From Bacteroidota bacterium (GTDB lineage: Bacteria > Bacteroidota > Bacteroidia > AKYH767-A > OLB10), in the NCBI GenBank assembly GCA_016721435.1, contig JADKIC010000028.1:4524-68523 (forward strand): a DNA stretch of 64,000 bases, in the 5' to 3' direction. Shown here one piece after another: positions 45,087 through 54,429 of the stretch (position 1 is its first letter; the number at the start of each line of letters is the position of its first letter). The position numbers and the translations under genes were made by a program. Below the pieces are notes generated by a model that worked only from the letters and a program-made list of their open reading frames with translations, ran no database searches and was not told the DNA's origin.

Positions 45087-45626
45087 TTGGTTTTTGAAGA
45101 TTTCTTCTATTTTTATCGATTCAAAATAAACATCCTTATCAACAAAAAGGAAATCGAAGAACTTATCAAGTTTGTAGCCAAGGCCGGAGTCAGTGAAGTG
45201 AACCTCGAACTGAAAGACTTTAAGATCACTATTAAAAATAGTCCGCCTAAGGTGGAACAAATTGTACAAACGATAGCTCCTCCGGTTGTTATGGCCGCGC
45301 CTGCACCTGCCCCTGTCGCAAGTGCCCCTTCCCCGGCTCCCGCCAATACTACACCGCCCCCTACAGCAGCTTCAGATGACGCAAAATACATCACGGTAAA
45401 AAGTCCAATGATAGGAACTTTCTATCGCGCAGCCGGTCCCGACAAACCCATATTAGCAAACGTGGGCGATGAAATTAAACCGGGACAAGTGCTTTGCATT
45501 ATAGAAGCCATGAAGTTGTTCAATGAAATCGAATCGGAAGTTTCCGGCAGAATTGTCAAAGTACTCGTTGATAATTCAAAACCGGTGGAATATGATACGC
45601 CATTGTTTCTTGTTGATCCGAGTTGA
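45087..45626 (+). CDS. accB: Biotin carboxyl carrier protein of acetyl-CoA carboxylase (start codon unclear)
   Basis: BCCP subunit carrying biotin between the carboxylase and transferase sites. The C-terminal biotinyl domain has EAMKLFNEIES with the biotin Lys. An Ala/Pro-rich linker (about 45290-45370) precedes it. The N-terminal helix KKEIEELIKFVAKAGVSEV is where the family normally begins (MNxKEIQELIKF). The only canonical start in frame is a TTG at 45087, giving ~17 unusual residues that overlap a promoter-like stretch. The expected start falls at an ATC codon (45138-45140) or close by. I give the outer limit. True length is probably ~162 residues. Confidence 0.9.
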   Translation: MVFEDFFYFYRFKINILINKKEIEELIKFVAKAGVSEVNLELKDFKITIKNSPPKVEQIVQTIAPPVVMAAPAPAPVASAPSPAPANTTPPPTAASDDAKYITVKSPMIGTFYRAAGPDKPILANVGDEIKPGQVLCIIEAMKLFNEIESEVSGRIVKVLVDNSKPVEYDTPLFLVDPS

Positions 45627-45810
45627 AGTTTAAAGTTTAAAGTTTAAGGTTTAAAGTTTCACTCACCACGTGACTACGGGCGACGAATGCTTGTTTCGAG
45701 TTACACGAGATGAACACTGTAGCCCGCTAGTTATCGGGCCGATAACTGTCGAGCCTTGTACTGACGAGACAGGTTTAAGTTTTAAAGTTTAAGGCTTAAG
45801 GTTTGAGGAT
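45625..45810. repeat. Composite element: two family A tracts around a palindromic core, after accB
   Basis: Heptads (AGTTTAA units) start inside the accB stop codon and run to ~45660, and a second tract occupies 45772-45810. Between them is a GC-richer ~110-bp core with the perfect inverted repeat AGTTATCGG (45729-45737) and CCGATAACT (45739-45747) around a single G. The remaining bases to accC (45811-45930) are AT-rich and include the 10-bp palindrome CTCATATGAG at 45901-45910. No gene is seen. Confidence 0.75.
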
Positions 45811-45930
45811 AGGATTTGGAAAAATTGTTGAAGGATTCAGCAAGATTTTAAATTCCTGGATTTATAATCATAAACTATACTTAATATGATAATTCTGCCT
45901 CTCATATGAGGTCATGACTAAATAGATTAT

Positions 45931-47268
45931 ATGTTTAAAAAAATACTGATTGCCAATAGAGGCGAAATTGCACTTCGCATTATTCGTACTTGCAAAGAGA
46001 TGGGGATACGGACGGTTGCTTCCTATTCTACTGCTGACAAAGAAAGTCTTCACGTTCGATTTGCAGATGAAGCAGTATGTATCGGTCCTCCTCCAAGCCG
46101 CGACTCCTATCTTAATATTCCCCGCATTATTGCAGCGGCAGAAATTACCAATGCTGACGCTATTCACCCCGGGTATGGTTTCCTGAGTGAAAATTCGAGA
46201 TTCTCCGCCATCTGTGCGCAGCACGGAATCAAATTCATTGGAGCTACTCCGGAACAGATTGATGCCATGGGAGATAAGGCCAATGCAAAAGACACTATGA
46301 AAAGAGCCGGTGTGCCTACGATTCCGGGTTCCGATGGGTTGCTGGAGAATGTGGAACACGGGAAGAAAGTTGCGAAGGAGATTGGTTATCCTGTTATCGT
46401 AAAGGCAACAGCAGGAGGTGGTGGAAAAGGAATGCGTATTGTGTGGAAGGAAGATGAGTTGCAAAAAGCTTTTGAAAATGCACAGACGGAAGCCGCTGCT
46501 TCTTTTGGCAATGATGGTCTGTATATGGAAAAATATATTGAGGAACCCCGCCATATTGAAATACAGGTGGCCGGTGATCAATATGGAAAAGCTTGTCATT
46601 TGAGTGAACGCGACTGCTCCATTCAGCGTCGCCACCAGAAATTGCTGGAAGAAACGCCGAGTCCTTTTATGACAGAAAAGCTGCGTGAGCAAATGGGAGA
46701 GGCGGCCATCAAAGCCACACTTGCCAGCAGTTACGAAGGCGTAGGTACTATCGAATTCCTCGTAGACAAACACAAGAATTTTTATTTTATGGAGATGAAT
46801 ACCCGTATCCAGGTAGAACATCCGGTTACGGAAGAAGTCATCAATTATGACCTGATCAAAGAGCAAATAAAAATTGCGGCGGGTGTACCTATCAGTGGAA
46901 AAAATCATTTCCCTACCATGCATGCCATCGAATGCCGTATTAACGCTGAAGATCCTTACAATGATTTCCGTCCAAGTCCCGGTAAAATAACTGTATTACA
47001 TCAACCCGGCGGACATGGTGTGCGCGTCGACTCTCATATCTATGCCGGCTATACCATTCCACCTTATTACGATTCCATGATTGCTAAACTGATTACCGTA
47101 GCTCAAACACGGGAAGAGGCGATGCAAACGATGGAGCGTGCATTGAGTGAATTCGTAATTGAAGGAGTAAAGACAACCATTCCTTTCCACCAGCAACTTT
47201 TGCAGAATGAAGATTTCCGGAAGGGAAATTATACGACTAAATTCATGGAATCTTTTAAAATACGATAG
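45931..47268 (+). CDS. accC: Acetyl-CoA carboxylase biotin carboxylase subunit
   Basis: ATP-grasp enzyme that carboxylates the BCCP biotin, 445 residues and intact. It begins MFKKILIANRGEIALRIIRT. It contains the glycine-rich ATP loop KATAGGGGKGMRIV, the RDCSIQRRHQKLLEE signature, EMNTRIQVEHPVTEE and the catalytic RINAEDP segment. It pairs with accB upstream. The 304-bp repeat-filled gap between them is unusual, because accBC is normally a tight pair. The carboxyltransferase genes are not in the window. Confidence 0.97.
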   Translation: MFKKILIANRGEIALRIIRTCKEMGIRTVASYSTADKESLHVRFADEAVCIGPPPSRDSYLNIPRIIAAAEITNADAIHPGYGFLSENSRFSAICAQHGIKFIGATPEQIDAMGDKANAKDTMKRAGVPTIPGSDGLLENVEHGKKVAKEIGYPVIVKATAGGGGKGMRIVWKEDELQKAFENAQTEAAASFGNDGLYMEKYIEEPRHIEIQVAGDQYGKACHLSERDCSIQRRHQKLLEETPSPFMTEKLREQMGEAAIKATLASSYEGVGTIEFLVDKHKNFYFMEMNTRIQVEHPVTEEVINYDLIKEQIKIAAGVPISGKNHFPTMHAIECRINAEDPYNDFRPSPGKITVLHQPGGHGVRVDSHIYAGYTIPPYYDSMIAKLITVAQTREEAMQTMERALSEFVIEGVKTTIPFHQQLLQNEDFRKGNYTTKFMESFKIR

Positions 47269-47465
47269 GGGGGTTACGAAATACGAAGAGTACGAAAGTA
47301 CGAAGGGTACGAAAGTACGAAGGGTAGGAAGTAGGAAGGGTTCGAAGGGTTCGAAGAGTTAGAAAAATACGAAAGTTGTGAATGAATACTTAGCGTACGA
47401 ATTGGCGACAAACAAATCAGTGCAAATCCTATTTATCCGTTTGATCCGTGTTCAACGATAGTTTC
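47269..47465. repeat. Family C (TACGAAAG/TACGAAGGG) then family D decamer tract after accC
   Basis: From within a few bases of the accC stop the sequence alternates 8- and 9-bp units TACGAAAG and TACGAAGGG (period 17), drifting to TTCGAAGGG, to ~47380. At 47412-47455 it changes to a decamer-like string with AAATCAGTGC, AAATCCTATT and ATCCGTGTTC. The same decamer family lies at 63128-63245 and 61853-61915. Confidence 0.75.
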
Positions 47466-47479
47466 CAAAAGGAGTAAAA

Positions 47480-47992
47480 ATGTCATCTTTTAAGAAAATT
47501 TCTTTTTCAACGCGAGTGGGTAAGCTCGATTATTTATTGGGCATGCATTACGTGGAAGTCCCTGCAACTATCGTGAAGAAACTCGGCGGATTAAATAAAC
47601 AACGATTGTATTGCAGCATCAATGAAAAAGTGCGCTACTCCTGCGGACTCATGGCGTTAAGTGAAGGGAGAGCCTATATCAGCATCAATAAAAAAAGGAT
47701 GACTGATTTACAATTAAAGAATGGATCCATGATTGATGTTGTTCTCGAGCCGGACACGAGCACCTTCGGCATGGAGGTCCCTGAAGAACTGGAAGAATTA
47801 TTAAAACAGGATCCGGAGGGAGAAGCACGGTTTTTAAAACTCAGCCCGGGCAAGCAACGAAACATTATCTATTTTGTAAGTGGAGTAAAATCCTCTCAAC
47901 TTCGTATCGACCGCGCCCTAAAACTTATAAATAATTTAAAAGCATTGAAGGAAGGGAAGGAAACGATGCGTGAAATCTTTTATGGGAATTAG
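47480..47992 (+). CDS. DUF1905 / YdeI-OmpD-associated family protein
   Basis: A 170-residue protein with an N-terminal DUF1905-like beta domain (YVEVPATIVKKLGGLNKQRLY) and a C-terminal YdeI/OmpD-associated helical domain (PEELEELLKQDPEG...KQRNIIYFVSGVKSSQ). No signal peptide. Proteins of this kind are described as bacteriocin-protection or OmdA-like, but their biochemical function is not settled. It is flanked on both sides by repeat tracts. Confidence 0.82.
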   Translation: MSSFKKISFSTRVGKLDYLLGMHYVEVPATIVKKLGGLNKQRLYCSINEKVRYSCGLMALSEGRAYISINKKRMTDLQLKNGSMIDVVLEPDTSTFGMEVPEELEELLKQDPEGEARFLKLSPGKQRNIIYFVSGVKSSQLRIDRALKLINNLKALKEGKETMREIFYGN

Positions 47993-48015
47993 ATTTGTCG
48001 GAGAATAATATTTGT

Positions 48016-48260
48016 TGGAGGATTACGAAATACGAAAGATTCACGAAAATACGAAATACGAAAGATTCACGAAAATACGAAATACGAAAGATTCACGAAA
48101 ATACGAAATACGAAAGATTCACGAAAATACGAAATACGAAAGATTCACGAAAATACGAAATACGAAAGATTCACGAAAATACTAAAATACGAAAGATTCA
48201 CGAAAACCAAATACGAAATATTCACGAAAATACGAAATACGAAAGTATTCACGTACCAAA
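48016..48260. repeat. 26-bp tandem repeat array
   Basis: At least six near-perfect 26-bp units, each containing two TACGAAA motifs and one GATTCACGAAAA motif, spaced exactly 26 bases (unit landmarks at 48038, 48064, 48090, 48116, 48142, 48168). Degenerate copies follow to ~48260. The units share the TACGAAA word with the tract after accC. An apparent reading frame over this array is only the repeat translated. Confidence 0.9.
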
Positions 48261-48580
48261 GTATATCAACGTACCAAAGTAAGAATATACCACATACCAA
48301 AAGATATCACGTCAAAAGTATACCAAGTACCTAAAATTATATCCACGTACCTAACGAAAATACGTACGAAAGTATATCCACGTACCTAAAAGTATATCAC
48401 GTACCAAAGTATATCCACGTACCTAAAAGTATATCCACGTACCTAAAAGTATATCCACGTACCTAAAAGTATATCCACGTACCTAAAAGTATATCCACGT
48501 ACCTAAAAGTATATCCACGTACCTAAAAGTATATCCACGTACCTAAAAGTATATCCACGTACCTAAAAGTATATCCACGT
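48261..48580. repeat. 20-bp tandem repeat array abutting a giant adhesin stop
   Basis: Eight exact copies of the 20-mer ACCTAAAAGTATATCCACGT occupy 48421-48580. They are preceded by decayed copies with ACGTACCAAAGTATATC from about 48261. The array ends 3 bases before the stop codon (48584-48586) of the - strand adhesin. There are no unique spacers, so this is a tandem repeat and not CRISPR. Confidence 0.92.
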
Positions 48581-48583
48581 TTC

Positions 48584-51500
48584 TCATCGCATCAGCATCA
48601 CCGTCCCCATTTTCTCAGTAGTACGGTTTTGTGAGCAGGGAGTGAGGTAATTTACTTTATACACGTAGAGATCTGAAGGGGCTTCTTGTCCGTCGAACTT
48701 GCCATCCCATCCTTTGGAAGCATCATTGGTTTCAAATACTTCCTGCCCCCAGCGGTTGTAAATGCGCAGACTGTACACATCCAGCCGTTCTCCTAATCCA
48801 AAGAAAGCATCGTTCTTGCCATCGCCGTTGGGTGTGAAAGCCAGCGGCAAATAGACCTGACTATAACCCGGAGCTCCTTCTACCGTAATGGTATCTCTGA
48901 CTGAACAACGACCTATCTTCGTCTCTACCCAATAAATACCCGTATCCGCAACCGTTATGGCATTGGTGGTGGCACCTGTTGACCAGAGGAAATTCGTTCC
49001 GCCCTTTTGTGCCTGCAGTATCACTTGAAACTCATTACAAATAGAAATGATAGATTGCAGATTATCAAATTCCGCCACAGTAACTTTCACAGTATCCGAA
49101 CCGATACAAAAACCATCATCAACAAGAACACTATAAGTTGCCGTTGAAGTAACATATAAGGTTTGTCCACCTCCACCCTGCGACCAGGTATAACTTGCAC
49201 CCGGGTTTCCTGCATCCAGTGTGATATTCTCCCCTTCACAAAGGACCGTATCTGGACCAAGATCTACTTCGGGTATCTCCAGCACCGTTAGTTGCACGGC
49301 ATCACTTTGAACACAATGGGCCGTTGTTACTGTCAAAGCATAATTGCCGTCTTGCGTAATATTGATGGCAGGAGTAGTTGCACCGGTCGACCAGGCATAA
49401 GATAATCCACTGATAGGAGAAGATAGCGAGAAGCTCAGATCAGCACATATGGAAGTATCGGGACCAAGATCAAGCAAGGGTTCATAATCTACCACTAAGG
49501 TATCCCTGCTCAAACAACGGCCATAAGAAACATTCACCCAATACGTACCGGCTGCGTTAATCGTAAATACCGGATTTATACTTCCATCCTGCCAACTGTA
49601 GGTAGCTCCGGCATTGGTAGCATCTAATGTTAAGCTGGCAGCAGGACAAAGTGTGGTATCACCACCAAAATCAACAAGAGGTAAGGCACTGACATTAATT
49701 TGAATGGTATCTCTCTGAATACAATTGCTGTTTGTAACGGTAAGTATATACGAACCGGTTTGTCCAACGGTGATCGAGGCTGAAGTACTGCCTGTCGACC
49801 AATTATAAGAACCATTAATTCCGGCGCTCAGGGTGATGGTTTCCGGTTCACAGAGATTGGAATCCGGCAAGGATGTCAACTGTGGGATAAAATCTACAGT
49901 AATACTATCAACGGCGGCACAACGACCAATAGAGACATCCGCGTAATACAATCCGCTGCTCATTACTGTAAAATCAGGAAGCGTACTTCCATCCTGCCAG
50001 GAATAAACTGCTCCGGCATTGGTAGCATTCAGCACTAAAGTTGCACCCGGGCATAATGTGGTATCACCACCGAAGTCAACTATCGGCAAGGCCTGTACGT
50101 TAACGACCACAGTATCTTTTTGCACACAATTTAAGGTAGTCAGTGTAAGCACATAATTACCCGTTTGAGTTACATTGATGGAGGAAATAGTGCTGCCTGT
50201 TGACCAGAGGTAATTACCCGCCAGGCCGGTTGAAATCGTAATCGTTTCCGGTTCACACAAGTTGGTATCGGGCATCAGGACCAGTTCAGGTTCGGTGGTA
50301 ATGATGATCGTATCTCCCGAACTGCAACTGCCCACCATCGCCTGTACAATAAATGTACCTGCAGTGGTCACTTCCAACTGAGAGGTGGTAGCGCCGGTGT
50401 TCCAGGTATAGGAAGCTCCTGTATTGAACGCATTCAGTACAATAGTATCTCCGGGACAAAGGACATCATCCGCACCAAAATTTACGGTAGGCAAGGCAGC
50501 AAAGGTCACGATAGTCGTATCACGTTGAACGCAGCCATTATCATTAGCTTCTACCCAATAAATACCGGTGGTACTGACCACAAGTGAAGTTGCAGAAGAA
50601 CCATCCGACCAGAGCAGGGTACCTGTTCCGCTGGCCTGAATAGTAAATGTCTGACCCAGACATAAAGAGGTATCGTTAGAAGAGGATAAGGGCTGTGAAT
50701 ATGCAACTACAATAGAATCTCTGCTGAGGCAAATGTTATTCTCCACCTGCACCCAATAGGTACCGGCAGTAGAAACGTTGAGGGTTTGTGCTGAAGTGCT
50801 GTTTGACCAATTATAGGTGGCACCCGGATTTCCGGCATTTAGCAGCAAATTATTTCCGGGACAAAGTGTGGTATCACTTCCAAGATTCACTTGCGGTATG
50901 GCATAAACGTTAGCCACCATGGTATCGCGTAACTGACATCCGGCACTACTCACCTGCACCCAATAACTTCCGCTTGCGGTAACATTTATCGTTTGAGTGG
51001 TGGCAGTGGTTGACCATAAATAAGTAGCCCGTCCTACTCCGGGATCCAGCAAAATAGTAGCTGTATCACACACGGTAAGGTCAGGACGAATAGAAATAGA
51101 ACTAAGCGTATTGACATTGATACTATCTCTGCGGCTACAACCTGTATAGCTGATGTCAACATAATACAATCCTGTAGTACTGATGTTAATCGTTTGCGTA
51201 GCGGCACCTGTGCTCCAGGCATAGGTCGCACCCGGATTCAAGGCATCTAAAGTGATATTACTTCCGGGACAAAGGAGTGTATCTTGCGGGAAGGGATCTA
51301 TAGGACCGGCAAGCACTGTGATTTGAACACAAATGGTATCCCGAAGATTGCAGGTCAGCGAATCAAAGACCACCATACAGGCATCGTATACACCGGGTGT
51401 GGTATAGGTATGTGAAGGGTTCTTAGTACTATCTAACGTTGCTCCATCACCGAAATCCCAGGAATAAATCATTCCCGTTGTACCACTAACACTTTGATTG

Positions 51501-53701
51501 GTAAAATTCACTGTAAAGGGAACGCAGCCTGAAGTAGCAGGATTAGCTGTCACTGCCGCGGTAACATCTACCAGTTGCATATCAATTTTAAAGACGGCAA
51601 TATCCCAACTGGCGCCTGCACCTTTGGTAGTAGCTACTGAACCCGGAAGAGTAGGAAAGGTATTTGAACCGGTGCAAACGCCCTGATAAATCATACCACG
51701 GCTATCGAAGCGGCTGGTACCACCATCCACATGATCACCCGGAGATCCATAATAAGTAGCAAACACGAGTGAAGTCGCATTCTGATCAATTACTGCTTCA
51801 TAAAAAGCACCTGAACTGGGAATGGCATTGGGAGTAGTAGCATAACCGGCGACACCGCCAAAACCACTGATGTAAACTTTATTACAATTATCAACAAGAA
51901 AAGCAGTAGGTGAGAAATTAGCGGCGGTTGCACTACCTAGGCAAGTCTGATAAATGACCGACCCGAAGTTAAAAGGAAACTTCATAATAAAAATATTCCC
52001 GCTATTCACGCCATAGCAACCCGGCGTGATGGGAATATTGCCTTCTGTGATTCCATACAGGTAAACGCTGTTAGTGGCATCCAATTGCAGGAAATACGCC
52101 TGATCATAGCCAGAGGTTCCGATATAAGAAGAAGCCAAAGTAAAAATTCCATTAGATGCAAGGTACATCACCCATCCATCCATTCCACCTCCCAGAAATG
52201 TCGGATGAATGGCACCACCCTGCGTCGGAAAGTTAACACTTGAAGTAGCACCTGCAATATATAAACCAAAACCGGAACCATCTAATTTCAATCCCAATGC
52301 CGCATCATCTCCCGAACCTCCCACATAGGTAGCCCAATCGAGTGTAGCAAACGAAGGATTCAGACGAATAATAACTCCATCCTGCGCTCCATTAGCAGTG
52401 GCATCGAAGACCCCCGCCGTAGCCGGAAAATTATTGGAAGAGGTAAAGCTCGCGATATATACCGTTCCCAATGCATCTGCAATAATTTCACCTCTGTATG
52501 TATCCCCATAATTGTAAGGGATAGCATTTTGCCCGTCATTTCCGGAGCCACCGATATAAGTTGACCCCACTAATGCTGAGCCTGTGCTGTTTAGACGAGT
52601 AACAATGATATCATAAGATCCATTTTGCGTTGCATCATAGCAACCGGGGTAACAGGATAATCTGCGGAAGAGCAGGAGCCATAAATAAGCAGATCATTAT
52701 TTGCCAATGAATACATACTGTGCACATATTCATCCGAAGTTCCGCCTATATAGGTGGAATAAATTCTGGCACTACCTGTTGGATTTAGTTTCGTAATAGC
52801 GATATCTACATTTCCTCCGAAAGTTGCATCAAAGGCTCCGGGAGTAATCGGATAACCGACGCCAAAGCATCTTCCTCCTGTTATAATATTTCCCAGGTCA
52901 TCGTAAGCGGCGCTATGACCATAGGTAGTTTGATTCGATCCTGAGTAGGTAGAAGCGACAACGATGGGATCAATAATAAGTTCCTGCGATTGATCGTATT
53001 TACCAAGTCTGAAGGAAATCACATTGCCTTCCTTTCTGAAATCACAATCCACTTCTTTTTCTCTCCATTTATCAATTGATAAGCAAAAGGACGCAACTCT
53101 GTAAAATCAAAAACAGAGGTTTTGACGATGAGTTCTCCTTTTTTCCCAACAGTATACCATCGGCACCATCATATTGCATTCGGATCTGACTGAAATCGGC
53201 ACCGGGTTGTACAATAAAATCATACTTCGCATTGTCCTCTTCGGCATATACTTCGAGATCGATACCCGGATACAAAGCACTATAACGGACATGCCTATAC
53301 CCCATTACATTAGAAGACCAGCCGGCGGGATCATTACCAATGATAAAGTTGCTATAACCCGTCAATGGTTCACTTCCATTCGCATCGTTTTCCTGAGCAT
53401 TAAGGAATCTGACTTTCAGAGCGTGAAAATGAATAATTTCCTTTCTGGCCTGTTCGGGACCTGATTCATATTCAATCTCATGAATTTCATTCAACCGTTC
53501 CGGATTAAACAACGAATAGGTGAAACCCTTTTCTTCCAGACAGAAGGTAGCACCGGGGAGGTCGGCACGGTACCGGACATTGGGATGCCATTGGCCCTTA
53601 TTTTCTTTGCACTCAATGGACGATCTTTCTTCACTTCCATGCCCGAGAGCCAGGAAGCCGGATAGAAGAAAGGATACGAGGAGGTGGATGCGGATAGTCA
53701 A
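48584..53701 (-). CDS. Giant SBBP/PKD/Ig-repeat adhesin with gliding-type C-terminal domain (two frameshifts)
   Basis: Secreted protein of ~1700 residues. A signal peptide (IHLLVSFLLSGFLALGHG) is followed by the ENKGQWHPNVRYRADLPG domain that precedes SBBP repeats in this class. SBBP propeller repeats come next (STYIGGSGNDGQNAIPY, TYVGGSGDDAALGLKLDG). A PKD module follows (YSWDFGDGATLDSTKNPSHTY). About twelve ~80-residue Ig-like repeats have the pattern DTTLCPG..LDATNAGATYSWQDGS. A CHU_C-type C-terminal domain ends it (LPLAFTPNGDGKNDAF..IYNRWGQEVFE). Indels lie near 53060-53110 and 52575-52640, where the frame resumes as FDFTELRPFAYQLINGEKKE and GCYDATQNGSYDI. Likely a T9SS-exported filament or adhesin. 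Confidence 0.9.
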
Positions 53702-53807
53702 GGCGTGTGTTTTGAGACTCTTAAATTAGAAAATATTTCAAAACGAAACTCAAAATATTAATTTTAACGTGTATTTTTATAAAAAATCGACAAAACCTAT
53801 TGAAATT

Positions 53808-54245
53808 ATGACCTATTCCAATGAAATTGACATCGATTTACCGAGAGAAAAAGTAATTCTCCTTTTTGACAATCCGGAGAATCTGAAGAAATGGATGCCC
53901 GGATTGATCAGTTTTGAACCGGTGAGTGGTATTCCTGGTCAGCCGGGCGCCGTGGCAAAACTCAAATTCCAAATGGGAAAAAGAATGATGGAAATGACGG
54001 AGACGGTAACTGTTCGCCAACTTCCCGATGAATTTTCCGGCACCTACGAAATGAAGAATGTTTACAATGAAGTAAAAAATAAATTTATCCCACTGGGTCC
54101 TGACAAGACGAAATACATAACTGAAAGCACTTTTCATTTCAAAGGTGTCATGCGTATATTCGGTTTTCTCATGAAGGGAGCATTCATAAAAACCTCGCAA
54201 GGATATCTGGAAAAATTTAAGAAGTTTGCAGAAGAAGAAGGTTGA
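53808..54245 (+). CDS. SRPBCC (START/PYP-like) family protein
   Basis: A 145-residue soluble protein with the SRPBCC helix-grip layout. An N-terminal strand (TYSNEIDIDLPREKVILLFD) is followed by NPENLKKWMPGLISFEPV, typical of polyketide-cyclase-like members, and a long C-terminal helix (SQGYLEKFKKFAEEEG). The ATG at 53808 is chosen over an upstream GTG because the domain begins there. Ligand unknown. It converges with the T9SS protein gene across a strong hairpin. Confidence 0.85.
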   Translation: MTYSNEIDIDLPREKVILLFDNPENLKKWMPGLISFEPVSGIPGQPGAVAKLKFQMGKRMMEMTETVTVRQLPDEFSGTYEMKNVYNEVKNKFIPLGPDKTKYITESTFHFKGVMRIFGFLMKGAFIKTSQGYLEKFKKFAEEEG

Positions 54246-54373
54246 TTTTTTTCAATAATAACTTCATTGAATAAGTGAAGGAGCAATGTTAAAATAAACA
54301 AATCACATGTATATCCAGAAAAGCTCTCTCTAAAAACCAACGGTGGTCGTAAAACAATAAGCCATGTGAAGAA

Positions 54374-54422
54374 AAAATTCAATTCCGCAATAGTAAAAAA
54401 ATCCACTGCGGAATTGAATTTT
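54374..54422 (-). terminator. Strong hairpin terminator between convergent genes
   Basis: AAAATTCAATTCCGCA (54374-54389) pairs perfectly over 16 bp with 54407-54422 around a 17-nt loop. In the - direction it is followed by a six-T run, which suits termination of the gene ending at 54430. It may also stop transcription from the + strand SRPBCC gene. Confidence 0.82.
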
Positions 54423-54429
54423 ACTACTA

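Noticed and set aside
45660..45775. tRNA or small structured RNA after accB
   Set aside because: The core has a 9-bp inverted repeat but no cloverleaf, no TTCGA-type T-loop in the right place and no CCA end.
45868..46923. Long open frame of 351 codons antisense to accC
   Set aside because: It mirrors the codon bias of the intact biotin carboxylase gene, with no homology-like motifs and no room for a promoter.
47995..48282. Open reading frame of 95 codons over the repeat array
   Set aside because: Its translation is only the 26-bp repeat read in three frames in turn; no independent coding signal.
48016..48580. Possible CRISPR array
   Set aside because: Units are contiguous tandem copies of 26 and 20 bp without unique spacers, there are no cas genes, and the unit words recur in other intergenic tracts.
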